The translations under genes and the position numbers were made by a program. A stretch of DNA of 64,000 bases from assembly GCA_963740205.1 (NCBI GenBank), contig CAVUDD010000002.1, positions 434,001-498,000 of the forward strand, given 5' to 3'. The stretch comes from UBA2137 sp963740205 (GTDB lineage Bacteria; Pseudomonadota; Alphaproteobacteria; Micavibrionales; Micavibrionaceae). Positions 1-8,534 of the stretch are shown piece by piece (within the stretch, counting starts at the first letter, position 1; the number at the start of each line of letters is the position of its first letter). The notes below the pieces were generated by a model, which saw nothing but the letters and a program-made list of their open reading frames with translations, was not told the DNA's origin and searched no databases.

Positions 1-2867
1 CGATATCAGTGCGCGGGGCGCGCGAACATAATCTTAAAGATATAAACGTCGATATGCCACGGGACTCTCTTGTGGTAATCACTGGCTTGTCTGGCTCAGG
101 AAAATCCTCTCTTGCCTTTGACACAATCTATGCCGAGGGGCAACGTCGCTATGTTGAATCTCTTTCTGCCTATGCTCGTCAGTTTCTGGAGTTAATGCAA
201 AAGCCAGATGTCGATTCTATTGAGGGTTTATCGCCTGCCATTTCAATTGAACAAAAGACAACATCCAAAAACCCACGTTCCACTGTTGGAACAGTGACCG
301 AAATACATGATTACATGCGTCTTTTGTGGGCGCGCGTAGGTATTCCCTATTCTCCTGCGACTGGAAAACCCATCGAAAGCCAGACGGTTTCAGAAATGGT
401 TGATCGTATTCTAACGCTTGGTGATGGTACGCGACTTTATTTAATGGCGCCTATCGCACGTGGACGCAAGGGTGAATACAAGCGTGAATTTGCAGAATTG
501 AAGGCCAAAGGCTTTCAGCGTGCCCGCGTTGATGGCACCGTTTACGAATTGGATGAAATTCCCGAACTGGACAAAAAATACAAACATGACATTGAGGTCA
601 TCATTGACCGTCTTGTCATTCGTGATGATATTGGAACGCGCCTCGCGGACTCTGTTGAAACATCTTTAAAATTAGCCGATGGCCTTTTGATTGTTCAGAA
701 TGCCGATACAAACGAAGAACTTATTTTTTCTGAAAAATTCGCCTGCCCTGTTTCTGGCTTTACCATTGCCGAAATTGAGCCTCGCCTCTTCTCATTTAAT
801 AACCCTCACGGTGCATGTCCTGCTTGTGACGGACTTGGTAAAAAGCTTTATTTTGATGAGGAATTGGTTGTGCCAAATCAGGATAAATCCGTTGCACAAG
901 GCGCAATTGAGCCTTGGTCAAAGAATTTTGCGCCTTATTACATGCAGGCATTAGAGTTTGTTGCTAAATTTTACAAGATAGACATTAAAAAGCCTTGGAA
1001 GGATTTAAGCGAAAAGGATCGCGATAAGTTTCTACATGGTTCAGGTAAGGACATTATCAAGATTGTCTATCAAAGTAAAAATGACAGCACATGGAACAGT
1101 AATAAACCTTTTGAAGGTGTTATTAATAACCTCAAACGCCGTATGCTTGAAACGGACAGTAATTCAGTACGCGAAGATTTAGCAAAATACCAAACCTCCG
1201 CACCATGCGAGGCTTGTGAAGGATATCGTCTAAAAGATGAAGCCATGGCGGTCAAAATTGACACGCGCCATATTGGGCAAGTCAGCGAATTATCTATTGG
1301 TGAGTCCCTTGATTGGTTTGGAAAAGTTTCCGAAAAACTTGATCCTCAACGCAGGGAAATTGCCTCACGCATCTTAAAGGAAATCAATGAACGCCTGACA
1401 TTCCTCAATAACGTTGGACTGAATTACCTAACCCTATCGCGTTCTTCTGCAACATTGTCAGGTGGAGAATCACAACGTATTCGTCTCGCCTCACAAATTG
1501 GGTCAGGCCTCACAGGCGTATTATATGTTTTGGATGAGCCCTCTATTGGATTACACCAGCGCGATAATAACCGCCTTCTTGAGACGTTAAAACGCCTGCG
1601 TGATTTAGGTAATACAGTTTTAGTGGTCGAGCATGATGAGGACGCTATTCGTTCTGCGGATTTTCTTATTGATATGGGCCCTGGAGCTGGAATCCATGGC
1701 GGTAATGTCGTTGCAATGGGTAAACCCGAACAAGTCTTTAAAAACAAGGCAAGCTTAACGGCACAATACATGACTGGTGAGAGAGAAATTCCAGTTCCTT
1801 CCAAGCGTAGACATGGTAAAAAAACAGGTAAGAAACCCCAGCTCTTAAGTGTTAAAGGCGCAACTGGTAACAATCTTAAAAATGTGGATGCTGATTTCCC
1901 ATTAGGGACATTTACATGCGTCACAGGCGTTTCAGGATCGGGTAAATCAACACTTACGCTTGATACGTTATACAAAGCTGTCAGTCGTAAAATTATGAAG
2001 TCTCGCGCTGTTCCCGGACCGCATACTTCGCTGCAAGGTACAGAATTTATTGATAAAGTAATTGATATTGACCAATCGCCTATTGGGCGCACACCACGCT
2101 CAAACCCTGCCACTTATACTGGTGCGTTTACACCCATTCGCGAATGGTTCTCTGGCCTACCCGAGGCTAAGGCACGTGGTTATGGCCCAGGACGATTTTC
2201 ATTTAACGTCAAAGGCGGCCGTTGTGAGGCCTGTACAGGAGATGGTCTGATTAAAATCGAAATGCATTTTCTGCCTGATGTTTATGTGCAATGTGAAACC
2301 TGTAAAGGTAAACGTTACAACCGCGAGACACTCGAGGTACGTTACAAAGAAAAATCGATTGCAGATGTTTTAGATATGTCCATCGAAGAAGGCGCTGAAT
2401 TTTTCAAGGCAGTCCCCTCTATACGTGACAAGCTGGAAACTCTAAAAAGTGTTGGACTTGATTACATTAAAATTGGGCAACCTGCCAATACACTCTCTGG
2501 AGGTGAGGCACAGCGTGTAAAGCTCTCCAAGGAACTTGCTAAACGCTCTACTGGTAAAACACTCTATATTCTGGACGAGCCAACGACTGGTCTCCATTTC
2601 GAAGATGTGCGCAAATTGCTTGAGGTTCTTCACCTTCTCGTTGAGCAAGGCAACACAGTAATTGTTATTGAGCATAATCTTGATGTTATTAAAACGGCTG
2701 ACTGGATATTAGATATTGGTCCTGAGGGTGGTACAGGTGGCGGACAAATACTGGCGACAGGTACACCAGAAGATATCTGCAAGGTCAAAGAAAGCTTTAC
2801 AGGTCATTACCTCAAGCCCATGCTTGAAAAATCAGGCAAAATTGAAAAGCTCGCAGTCGCAGAATAA
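1..2867 (+). CDS. uvrA: UvrABC excinuclease subunit A, 5'-truncated by window edge
   Basis: UvrA is the damage-recognition ATPase of nucleotide excision repair and loads UvrB onto lesions. Two ABC-type modules are visible: Walker A GLSGSGKSS near residue 26, signature LSGGESQR near 483 and DEPSIGLHQ near 510; then GVSGSGKST near 640, LSGGEAQR near 828 and DEPTTGLH near 856. Zinc-finger cysteine pairs occur in both halves (CPVSG...CPACDG and CEACTG...CETCKG). The frame is open to the left edge and reads ISVRGAREHN, the usual UvrA residues 5-14, so the GTG at 9 is not the start and only a few codons are missing. The gene otherwise looks complete, about 955 aa. It faces a convergent unknown gene directly after its stop, with no clear terminator between them. 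Confidence 0.97.
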   Translation, partial: ISVRGAREHNLKDINVDMPRDSLVVITGLSGSGKSSLAFDTIYAEGQRRYVESLSAYARQFLELMQKPDVDSIEGLSPAISIEQKTTSKNPRSTVGTVTEIHDYMRLLWARVGIPYSPATGKPIESQTVSEMVDRILTLGDGTRLYLMAPIARGRKGEYKREFAELKAKGFQRARVDGTVYELDEIPELDKKYKHDIEVIIDRLVIRDDIGTRLADSVETSLKLADGLLIVQNADTNEELIFSEKFACPVSGFTIAEIEPRLFSFNNPHGACPACDGLGKKLYFDEELVVPNQDKSVAQGAIEPWSKNFAPYYMQALEFVAKFYKIDIKKPWKDLSEKDRDKFLHGSGKDIIKIVYQSKNDSTWNSNKPFEGVINNLKRRMLETDSNSVREDLAKYQTSAPCEACEGYRLKDEAMAVKIDTRHIGQVSELSIGESLDWFGKVSEKLDPQRREIASRILKEINERLTFLNNVGLNYLTLSRSSATLSGGESQRIRLASQIGSGLTGVLYVLDEPSIGLHQRDNNRLLETLKRLRDLGNTVLVVEHDEDAIRSADFLIDMGPGAGIHGGNVVAMGKPEQVFKNKASLTAQYMTGEREIPVPSKRRHGKKTGKKPQLLSVKGATGNNLKNVDADFPLGTFTCVTGVSGSGKSTLTLDTLYKAVSRKIMKSRAVPGPHTSLQGTEFIDKVIDIDQSPIGRTPRSNPATYTGAFTPIREWFSGLPEAKARGYGPGRFSFNVKGGRCEACTGDGLIKIEMHFLPDVYVQCETCKGKRYNRETLEVRYKEKSIADVLDMSIEEGAEFFKAVPSIRDKLETLKSVGLDYIKIGQPANTLSGGEAQRVKLSKELAKRSTGKTLYILDEPTTGLHFEDVRKLLEVLHLLVEQGNTVIVIEHNLDVIKTADWILDIGPEGGTGGGQILATGTPEDICKVKESFTGHYLKPMLEKSGKIEKLAVAE

Positions 2868-2868
2868 A

Positions 2869-3273
2869 TTAATACTCTAACTTCTGGAAAACTTCAGTAA
2901 CGTGAAGCTCAGCACCTTGGATTGTTGACACTATCATTTCATCCAACTTCTCTTTTAAGTCTATTCCATGCTCCGCATCAGGGTAACCCCTGCCTCCGCC
3001 CCATTTTCTCCATTCGGTAGCGCTAAGATTAGTAAGTCTACCAAGCTCCATTTGATCAACACCAATATCAGTCATAATTCTTATGATTGATGGCCAATGT
3101 TCGGGTATATCACCTTTTAAATTGGAAAAATTTTCTGCAAGAGTTCTCATGACTTGAAGCTCAGCATCTGCATAGGCACGAATTTGATCAAGTTTACCAG
3201 AAGGTGTTACCAGGCCCTCTGCTGGATCCGTAAATGCCTGCACCAAAGTTTTAAGAGTTGTTTGCCATTTCAC
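2869..3273 (-). CDS. hypothetical protein, possible helix-turn-helix segment
   Basis: A 134-aa soluble protein that I do not recognise. Residues about 70-95 (DIGVDQMELGRLTNLSATEW) look like a helix-turn-helix of the Cro/XRE type, with a predicted first helix, a turn at LTNLS and a second helix. The rest is mostly helical and acidic, without a signal peptide or membrane segment. It is a single gene, convergent with uvrA, with about 80 bp to the next gene upstream. The HTH reading is inference. It could also be a small scaffold or immunity-type protein. The ATG start is the first in frame, and no strong ribosome-binding site is seen. Confidence 0.6.
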   Translation of the reverse strand: MKWQTTLKTLVQAFTDPAEGLVTPSGKLDQIRAYADAELQVMRTLAENFSNLKGDIPEHWPSIIRIMTDIGVDQMELGRLTNLSATEWRKWGGGRGYPDAEHGIDLKEKLDEMIVSTIQGAELHVTEVFQKLEY

Positions 3274-3352
3274 AATAAACCTACCTTGCTGTAGATTTTT
3301 TACATAAAGCTGAAATAAAAGTCAACAAAATAAAGGACTTTAATATAACGCT

Positions 3353-4045
3353 TTAAATGATTTTTCTAAGATGAGGTCTGTAGAGATTACTGGCTGTATA
3401 AGCCACAATGAACCAGATGAACGCAGCGTTCATTTCTAATGTTTCTTCTAAAACGATGAATAGCTTTCTGCCTGTTGGAAGAAAGAACTCAATAATAAGG
3501 GCAATAGCAAGTAGCAAGAGATATATTATGACATAAGGAGTAAAAGGCGCCATTTTATACTTCGATAAATCAGGAAGATTATGACGCTTTATCCATAGAT
3601 AAATTGGGACACATACAATCAGTATAAAGGCAACAAGCCTTGTCAGTATAATCAAAGAATTTTGTATAGTGTTTAATATTTCAGGCGTATTGAGAAACGC
3701 CATATGAATAAGATCCTGAATACTTGTAAAAGAATAATCTTTAATATTGGCCTTGATATATATAAGCCCATAGCGTGTTTCCTCACCCAACATAAAAACA
3801 GCTATAACAAACAATGCCCAAAAAAGCTTTGTACGGGGACGCGCGCTAAACAGAAGTCGTCCTGCAAATCCTACAGCCAAAAGGTAGAAGACAACTGTCA
3901 TGTTCTCAACAATACCATTGGCACGATACATCAGACTGTAAATCCAAGGCTGTTCGGCAAGGCGTATAAAAATGTATGGCAACCAACTGAGGGCGAAAAA
4001 CCCATAAATCAGATGAAAATATCGGGAGGATAGATATGAAGTCAT
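3353..4045 (-). CDS. hypothetical multi-pass inner-membrane protein
   Basis: A 230-aa protein with about six hydrophobic segments: near residues 10-30, 48-65, 72-90, 125-150, 166-188 and 205-222. Short charged loops include a conserved-looking GEETRYG and an EETLEMNAAF stretch before the last helix. That acidic motif pair inside a membrane protein could bind a ligand or metal, but I do not recognise the family and assign no function. It lies just downstream of the tRNA-Leu gene on the same strand and is unlikely to share its transcript in a meaningful way. Single gene, no operon partner visible. Confidence 0.7.
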   Translation of the reverse strand: MTSYLSSRYFHLIYGFFALSWLPYIFIRLAEQPWIYSLMYRANGIVENMTVVFYLLAVGFAGRLLFSARPRTKLFWALFVIAVFMLGEETRYGLIYIKANIKDYSFTSIQDLIHMAFLNTPEILNTIQNSLIILTRLVAFILIVCVPIYLWIKRHNLPDLSKYKMAPFTPYVIIYLLLLAIALIIEFFLPTGRKLFIVLEETLEMNAAFIWFIVAYTASNLYRPHLRKII

Positions 4046-4073
4046 AAGCAGTTATATCACATAACACAAGTTA

Positions 4074-4160
4074 TGGTGCGGGTGGTCGGACTCGAACCGA
4101 CACGTCCTTGCGGACACCAGATTTTGAGTCTGGCGCGTCTACCAATTCCACCACACCCGC
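4074..4160 (-). tRNA. tRNA-Leu (CAA)
   Basis: Read on the minus strand the gene folds as a class II tRNA: acceptor stem GCGGGTG/CACCCGC, anticodon stem CCAGA/TCTGG with loop CTCAAAA giving anticodon CAA, a long variable arm (TGTCCGCAAGGACG) typical of leucine tRNAs, T arm GGTTCGAGTCC, discriminator A and an encoded CCA end. It decodes UUG. Length is 87 nt including CCA. Confidence 0.97.
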
Positions 4161-4287
4161 ACAGGGGACTTTTGAGGTTCGGTAACGTGGAACATGTTTT
4201 GCCATAGCTTTATGTGACACGCAAGATGTTTTGTTAGAAGGCGCATTAGGCATTTTCCTAGCAATGGAAATGTGGTCTAGTAGGTGA

Positions 4288-4944
4288 ATGTCAGTTTCCA
4301 AACTCTATGATGAAAAACCGCGCGCTCTATCTGCTCTTCTGGACGAGTTAGCAGAGCTAGCAAATTCACGAAAAGAAAAGGTTTATCTCTCAACTATTAT
4401 AGAGGTTTTCCACGAACGTGGGTTTGGTGTATTACTCTTCCTACTTGCACTTCCTGCGGCTCTCCCCATCCCCGCACTTGGCATTAATATGATTATTGCT
4501 CTGCCTATTTTATTATTAACTGTTCAGCAGGCCATGGGACGACACACCGTTTGGATGCCTGAGAAAATTCAGAAGCGCACATTAAAACCTAAGCAAATCA
4601 TTGGCTTCATCAAAAAGGCACGACCTATCATAAATTTCCTTGAGATGTTTTTCAAACCACGTATGGCATTTATAACGCGCGGGTTATTTTCAATACTAAT
4701 TGGTTTATTCGGAACGGTATTTGCCGTATCCATTACTCTGCCGATACCCTTGACCAATACAGTTCCGGCTATGGCGATTGCCCTTATGTCTATTGGCGTG
4801 ATTACGCGGGATGGACTGGCGGTTATTGTCGGTGCTATCTTGGGTACTTTATGGGTTGGCTTACTTGCCTATTTTGCCTTGCTCTTTGGAAGCGAAGGAC
4901 TAATTATTTTCAAAGACACAATCAAAAATCTGATGGGGTTATAA
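4288..4944 (+). CDS. ExoD family (exopolysaccharide synthesis) membrane protein
   Basis: A 218-aa protein of the ExoD family. Rhizobial ExoD affects exopolysaccharide production and alkaline tolerance, but its biochemical role is unknown. The N-terminal soluble part (about 1-45, LSALLDELAELANSRKEKV) is followed by a membrane region with the family pattern GFGVLLFLLALPAALPIPA near residue 46, and further hydrophobic segments near 128-150, 155-172 and 178-205. It starts at the ATG at 4288, downstream of a purine-rich TAGGTG. The following dsbB start is only 2 bases beyond its stop, so the two genes are probably cotranscribed. Confidence 0.85.
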   Translation: MSVSKLYDEKPRALSALLDELAELANSRKEKVYLSTIIEVFHERGFGVLLFLLALPAALPIPALGINMIIALPILLLTVQQAMGRHTVWMPEKIQKRTLKPKQIIGFIKKARPIINFLEMFFKPRMAFITRGLFSILIGLFGTVFAVSITLPIPLTNTVPAMAIALMSIGVITRDGLAVIVGAILGTLWVGLLAYFALLFGSEGLIIFKDTIKNLMGL

Positions 4945-4946
4945 GC

Positions 4947-5438
4947 ATGTCCTTTTCTCTCATTCAAAAAACAGCCTTACTTGCTATTTTGTTATCAGTT
5001 ATTGCGTTGGCTAGCGCGTTTTTTGCTCAATATGTCATAGGCCTTGAGCCATGCAAACTTTGTATCTGGCAACGCTGGCCATTTGCAGCCGTTATTCTTA
5101 CAGCACTTTTTACCCTTTTTACTAAACGCTTTTTCTCAGTAGCTATGCTTATGCTCACCGGATTTATTTTTTTAGTGAATGGCACGATTGCTTTTTTCCA
5201 CTCAGGTGTAGAACGCTTGTGGTGGGAGGGATTGAAGGGGTGTAGCGCGCCAGACTTAAGTGGCTCTGTCGAGGATCTTATGGCGAGAATTCAAAGTTCG
5301 AATGGTGCGCGGTGTGATGAAATACCATGGGCAGACCCTATTATAGGCCTATCCATGGCAAATTATAATGTCATTTTGTGTTTAGGTATGGGTGTCATCT
5401 GTTTGTATGTTTCTTTAAAAACTTACAGAGCCAATTAG
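4947..5438 (+). CDS. dsbB: disulfide bond formation protein B (DsbB family)
   Basis: A 163-aa four-helix inner-membrane protein that reoxidises the periplasmic thiol oxidase DsbA and passes electrons to quinone. The quinone-side pair is C36-x-x-C39 in EPCKLCIWQRWPF, a close match to the family CxxCxxQRxP motif. The periplasmic loop carries a second pair, C99 and C123, spaced as in DsbB/DsbI. Membrane segments lie near 8-30, 45-58, 63-82 and 142-160. I chose the ATG at 4947 because it lies 2 bases after the exoD-like stop and begins the first helix. A longer in-frame start exists inside the upstream gene and is unlikely. Confidence 0.9.
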   Translation: MSFSLIQKTALLAILLSVIALASAFFAQYVIGLEPCKLCIWQRWPFAAVILTALFTLFTKRFFSVAMLMLTGFIFLVNGTIAFFHSGVERLWWEGLKGCSAPDLSGSVEDLMARIQSSNGARCDEIPWADPIIGLSMANYNVILCLGMGVICLYVSLKTYRAN

Positions 5439-5554
5439 ATTTGCCCTTGTAGAACCGCATTGACTAAAACAAAACATCCAACATAAAAAACATAAAAGAT
5501 TACAGCCTCTTTCAATGTTTTCTTCTTTCCGAAATCAAATAGATTACGCAACAT
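5435..5554 (-). CDS. small membrane protein, 39 aa
   Basis: A short open frame encoding MLRNLFDFGKKKTLKEAVIF and a further 19 residues ending in VLQGQI. The first 16 residues are basic and amphipathic. Residues about 17-34 form one hydrophobic helix (AVIFYVFYVGCFVLVNAVL). A purine-rich GAGAGA sits just upstream of the ATG. It is convergent with dsbB and overlaps its stop by 4 bases. The terminator at 5623-5649 separates it from the upstream YqaE-like gene, so it would need its own promoter in the 70 bp between. No family is recognised. Coding status rests on the basic-plus-helix architecture, the ribosome-binding site and tight packing. Confidence 0.5.
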   Translation of the reverse strand: MLRNLFDFGKKKTLKEAVIFYVFYVGCFVLVNAVLQGQI

Positions 5555-5622
5555 ATCTCTCTCACTTACTTTAATTTGTTGATTTACATACCGTCTTAAG
5601 CAATACGAAACATGGCGTCAAC

Positions 5623-5649
5623 AAAAAAGCGGGCTTTCGCCCGCTTTTT
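5623..5649. terminator. bidirectional rho-independent terminator
   Basis: Perfect stem GCGGGC/GCCCGC with a TTTC loop, flanked by an A-run on the left and a T-run on the right, so it can work on both strands. It ends the YqaE-like transcript on the minus strand and insulates the dsbB side. Confidence 0.9.
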
Positions 5650-5675
5650 CTCAAATCTTCTGTAACCCTTATAAT

Positions 5676-5868
5676 CTAACGCGTTACGATGATGTAGATC
5701 GCATGAATAATTCCTGGAACAAATCCAAACAACGTTAGGACGATGTTCAGCCAGAAATGTAGTCCAAGACCAACTTCAAGCAATACACCTAGAGGCGGTA
5801 GAATTACAGCAAGGATGATCTTGAATCAGATCTCCTAATAGACTGTCTTTAGTGCCGGCTAGTGCCAT
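5676..5868 (-). pseudogene. YqaE/Pmp3 family small membrane protein, frameshifted
   Basis: The YqaE/Pmp3 family comprises about 55-65 aa two-helix membrane proteolipids linked to salt and membrane-potential stress. Reading starts at an ATG with a strong AAGGAGATAAACT leader and gives MALAGTKDSLLGDLI, then shifts frame. One extra base near 5820-5824 must be skipped to recover the hallmark KIILAVILPPLGVLLEVGLG, then HFWLNIVLTLFGFVPGI and HAIYIIVTR to the TAG at 5676. Without the correction the product ends after 30 residues. The span is 193 bases (3x64+1). Every diagnostic residue of the family is present in the second frame, so this is either a recent mutation or a base-calling error, not old decay. 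It is followed by the strong terminator at 5623-5649. Confidence 0.85.
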
Positions 5869-5906
5869 AGTTTATCTCCTTGTTAAGGGTTAATTTAAAC
5901 GATTTC

Positions 5907-6194
5907 TTATAGATCGTCTTCTTCAGCTACTGTGTCTTCCTCAGGCGCTGTAACATCAACATCAGGAAGAGTAATAGTTGTTTCTTCCATTTCAACATCA
6001 ACATCTGGAAGCTCGACTGTCTTTTCTTCCATGCTTACGTCGACATCAACCGTTTCGACATCAACATCAGGAAGTTCGCCACCTGTTACTTCAACGTTAG
6101 GCATTTCAACATCGCCTGATACATCGACGTCAATTGCCCATACGGCCAAAAGAACGATTGCGATAACTGCTAGTATTCCAAGTATAATTCTCAT
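5907..6194 (-). CDS. membrane-anchored acidic protein with LPDVDV repeats
   Basis: A 95-aa protein with one N-terminal hydrophobic helix (MRIILGILAVIAIVLLAVWA, residues 1-20) followed by an extracytoplasmic-type tail made almost only of D, E, V, T and P. The tail repeats the core LPDVDV at least three times (near 41, 61 and 77), with related VDV, EMPNVEV and VDVDV units between, giving a strictly alternating hydrophobic/acidic pattern. The start has a GGAG ribosome-binding site. It sits immediately upstream of the YqaE-like gene on the same strand. Function unknown. The pattern suggests an extended beta or cation-binding periplasmic tail (inference). Confidence 0.75.
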   Translation of the reverse strand: MRIILGILAVIAIVLLAVWAIDVDVSGDVEMPNVEVTGGELPDVDVETVDVDVSMEEKTVELPDVDVEMEETTITLPDVDVTAPEEDTVAEEDDL

Positions 6195-6272
6195 AGGTAT
6201 TCACTCCATTTTTTATTTGTTAATCCTACCCCAAACGTATTTAGTCCAAGATAAGTTCCTGAGACATCATAA

Positions 6273-7185
6273 TTATTTAGTTTTCACGGTCAAGCTAATT
6301 GGAAAATGATCCGATCCAACGAACGAACCTCGCTCCAAACCCTTGTGTTCAATAAGTTCGTTACAAAGTATGTGATCCATAGGTATCCCCATTAAAGGAA
6401 AAACCGCGGGCCATGTCATAGTATAACTATTGTCCAAAAGCGTGCTTTTGAGATTTGAATTCTTTTAAAAACTTCTGAAAATGCTTCTCCCAAGGCACGC
6501 TGTTAAAGTCTCCCAAAACCAATACGGGTATAGAGTGATCTTCAAAATGTTTCTTCATCTCGGAAAAGTATAACTCCCTTTCCTCTGCCCATTCGGAATT
6601 GAGAGCCGGAACAGGATGTGCTGAAAATATTTTATAAAGTTTGTTTCTGACTTTTACCTTTGCAGCTATCAATGGTGTTTTGTATTTACCATGCTTGGTA
6701 ACCTTAATTGCAGAAAGCTTATGTCTTGATAAAAGTAAAATCGAGTGCCCGTCTCTGTTTGAAACCTCGTGACTGTATTTATATTTAGATAAAATATCTT
6801 TAATCTCGTCCCTTAACATATCTGTCATCTCGAGAATAAGTAAGATATCTGGCTGCTCCTCACTTAGATATGTATGCAATCTGTCGGGTTTGAAATTCTT
6901 TCTGTATGCATTAACGGTTATCACCTTAAATCCACCTTCAAATTCATCATCTTTCCTGTTCCACAGGAAATGGCGTATACGAAAGAGATTTAATCCTGCA
7001 AATAAAGTAAGGACGGCTGCTACTGCATAATGGGAATTTACATTTGCATATACTGCCAATAACAAGGACAGCACAGCGTATTGTAGATGAAAAAAATCAA
7101 CGACCTTAAATCCCCACCAATATCGCCCAAGATATCCAGCGAAGGTAAGAACGCATAAGAATATAATTAAAAAAGTAAGCCCCAT
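6273..7185 (-). pseudogene. endonuclease/exonuclease/phosphatase family membrane protein, frameshifted
   Basis: Membrane-anchored member of the EEP (DNase I-like) superfamily. The N-terminus has three hydrophobic segments (about 1-20, 27-48, 50-68). The catalytic domain follows: DILLILEMTD carries the metal-binding Glu, SAHPVPALNS the first His/Asn region, and VLGDFNSVPW the DFN motif. The open frame then ends early at 6427. One base must be removed near the TTTT at 6446-6449, after which reading continues as STLLDNSYTMTWPAVFPLMG, MDHILC and the final GSDHFPI catalytic His motif, to a TAA at 6273. The full span is 913 bases (3x304+1). Without correction the product lacks the essential SDH motif. 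Substrate unknown. Confidence 0.82.
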
Positions 7186-7238
7186 GGATAGATGAACAGT
7201 TGAAGCTGTAACTAAGTTTCATATTTATTCACAAAAAT

Positions 7239-7262
7239 AAAAAAAGGCCGTCGAAACGGCCC
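7239..7262 (-). terminator. rho-independent terminator
   Basis: On the minus strand a GGCCG-TTTCGA-CGGCC stem is followed by a run of seven T. It lies just downstream of the 116-aa membrane protein gene, whose transcript it should end. Confidence 0.85.
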
Positions 7263-7299
7263 TTCTTATATTATTTAGAAAAAACTTAATTTTAAGCGT

Positions 7300-7650
7300 T
7301 TACTTACGGATTGTAGTCAACAACGCTACAGGGATCATACCCAGCATAACGCTTGTTGTGTATCCGAGGAAAACACCGAGGATCACGAGAAGTATCGAGA
7401 AGAGATCGCCTGTAAGCTTACGTCCCGATAAAATCATACTTGAAAGAACGAGGATGAAACCTGTCCCAATCAATGTATGAAGTTTGTGACCTTCAAAAAA
7501 TGTTCCTACACCATCAACTATTCCCGCCATTCCGAGCACGTGCAGCAGAACGGTTGAAAAACCCACCAGTAAGACCAGTGACATCACATAAAATGATATC
7601 GCCTCACCTGAAGTTCTCGTGTGTGTAGTATCTATAAGTTTCCCAAACAT
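7300..7650 (-). CDS. hypothetical membrane protein, 116 aa
   Basis: A small membrane protein not recognised as a named family. After a polar 16-residue start, hydrophobic segments span about 19-42, 58-76 and 84-110, the last rich in Gly, Leu and Val. A very strong AAAGGAGG ribosome-binding site precedes the ATG, suggesting high translation. The gene follows the HNH nuclease gene by 26 bp on the same strand and has its own terminator, so the pair may be one transcript. No function assigned. Confidence 0.75.
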   Translation of the reverse strand: MFGKLIDTTHTRTSGEAISFYVMSLVLLVGFSTVLLHVLGMAGIVDGVGTFFEGHKLHTLIGTGFILVLSSMILSGRKLTGDLFSILLVILGVFLGYTTSVMLGMIPVALLTTIRK

Positions 7651-7676
7651 GACATTCCTCCTTTGTTGGTATGTCG

Positions 7677-8279
7677 TTAGTGAACGTACTCGTCTTCCAA
7701 TTCGGAATCCCAGTACAGGTAATCCCCCCAGCTTTTATGCAGAAAGTTAGGAGGAAACTTTTTGCCATGTCTCTGCAATTCATAAACCGTAGGTTCATAA
7801 GGCTTATGTTTTGGATACATGGAACATTCTTTCGGAAGCTTGCTTCCTTTTTTCGTATTACAATCCTGACAAGCTGTAACAATATTTTCCCAAGATGTAT
7901 GACCGCCCTTAGAGCGAGGCACAACATGGTCAAACGTCAAAGCCTGTGTTCTGAATTTATCGCCACAATACTGGCAATTCCATTCATCACGTAAAAACAC
8001 ATTAAATCTGGTAAAGGCTGGGGAGGTTCTTGGCTTTATATATTCATTGAGCACAAGAACACTTGGCAGCTTGAATTCGCATGACGGACTGCGCACCATT
8101 CGGTCATATTCAGATAATACAGTTACCGTATCACGAAAAATGGCCTTAACTGCTTCTTGCCAAGGCCATAATGATAAAGGTGAATAAGATAAAGGTCTAA
8201 AATCAGCGTTGAGTACGAGCGCTGGAAATCTCTCTAGCGGTGAAGACGGGTTTATATCGTAAGTCGCATTGTGCAACAT
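7677..8279 (-). CDS. HNH endonuclease
   Basis: A 200-aa HNH-family nuclease of the free-standing type common in alphaproteobacteria. The HNH core runs from about residue 100: zinc ligands C102-x-x-C105, the catalytic segment ALTFDHVVPRSKGG with D117-H118, N132 in WENIVTAC, and C137-x-x-C140 followed by NTKKG. The N-terminal 90 residues contain ALVLNADFRPLSYSPLSLWP, a stretch that typically precedes the HNH in this group. Its cellular target is unknown. It is not next to a restriction methyltransferase, a phage packaging gene or an intein, so a housekeeping role is more likely than a mobile one. It heads a short transcript with the 116-aa membrane protein. Confidence 0.9.
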   Translation of the reverse strand: MLHNATYDINPSSPLERFPALVLNADFRPLSYSPLSLWPWQEAVKAIFRDTVTVLSEYDRMVRSPSCEFKLPSVLVLNEYIKPRTSPAFTRFNVFLRDEWNCQYCGDKFRTQALTFDHVVPRSKGGHTSWENIVTACQDCNTKKGSKLPKECSMYPKHKPYEPTVYELQRHGKKFPPNFLHKSWGDYLYWDSELEDEYVH

Positions 8280-8534
8280 AGTCCCTCCTTGTTAGAGCCC
8301 TTACTGTAAAGGCATACAGGTGAGACCAGATGGCAGGATCTTATGGAGGTGAATTTATAAAATTTTTCCCACAAGACGAAAATGGTCTCGACCAAGCTCA
8401 TAACCTATTATACCAAACATTTTAATAGTTTTGCACTATCAATAATTGTTGCAGTGAAGTAGTTGAACAGATTTAGTTAATTTTATATTTTATATCAATA
8501 TTTTAACCATTGCTGCATAGCAACATAGAAAGAT

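Noticed and set aside
1424..2113. 229-codon open frame antisense to uvrA
   Set aside because: It lies wholly inside the well-conserved uvrA coding region and its translation resembles no protein; it is a by-product of uvrA codon use.
4071..4301. Open frame across the tRNA-Leu gene ending in VRKDVSVRVRPPAP
   Set aside because: This is the well-known false translation of a tRNA gene; the tRNA fold explains the sequence.
5932..6309. Ser/Thr-rich open frame on the plus strand opposite the LPDVDV protein
   Set aside because: It is the antisense image of the repeat-coding sequence; the minus strand has the ribosome-binding site and membrane helix.
7677..8279. HNH gene as part of a defence island, intein or prophage
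   Set aside because: No methyltransferase, integrase, terminase or repeat lies nearby and the neighbours are housekeeping-like genes.
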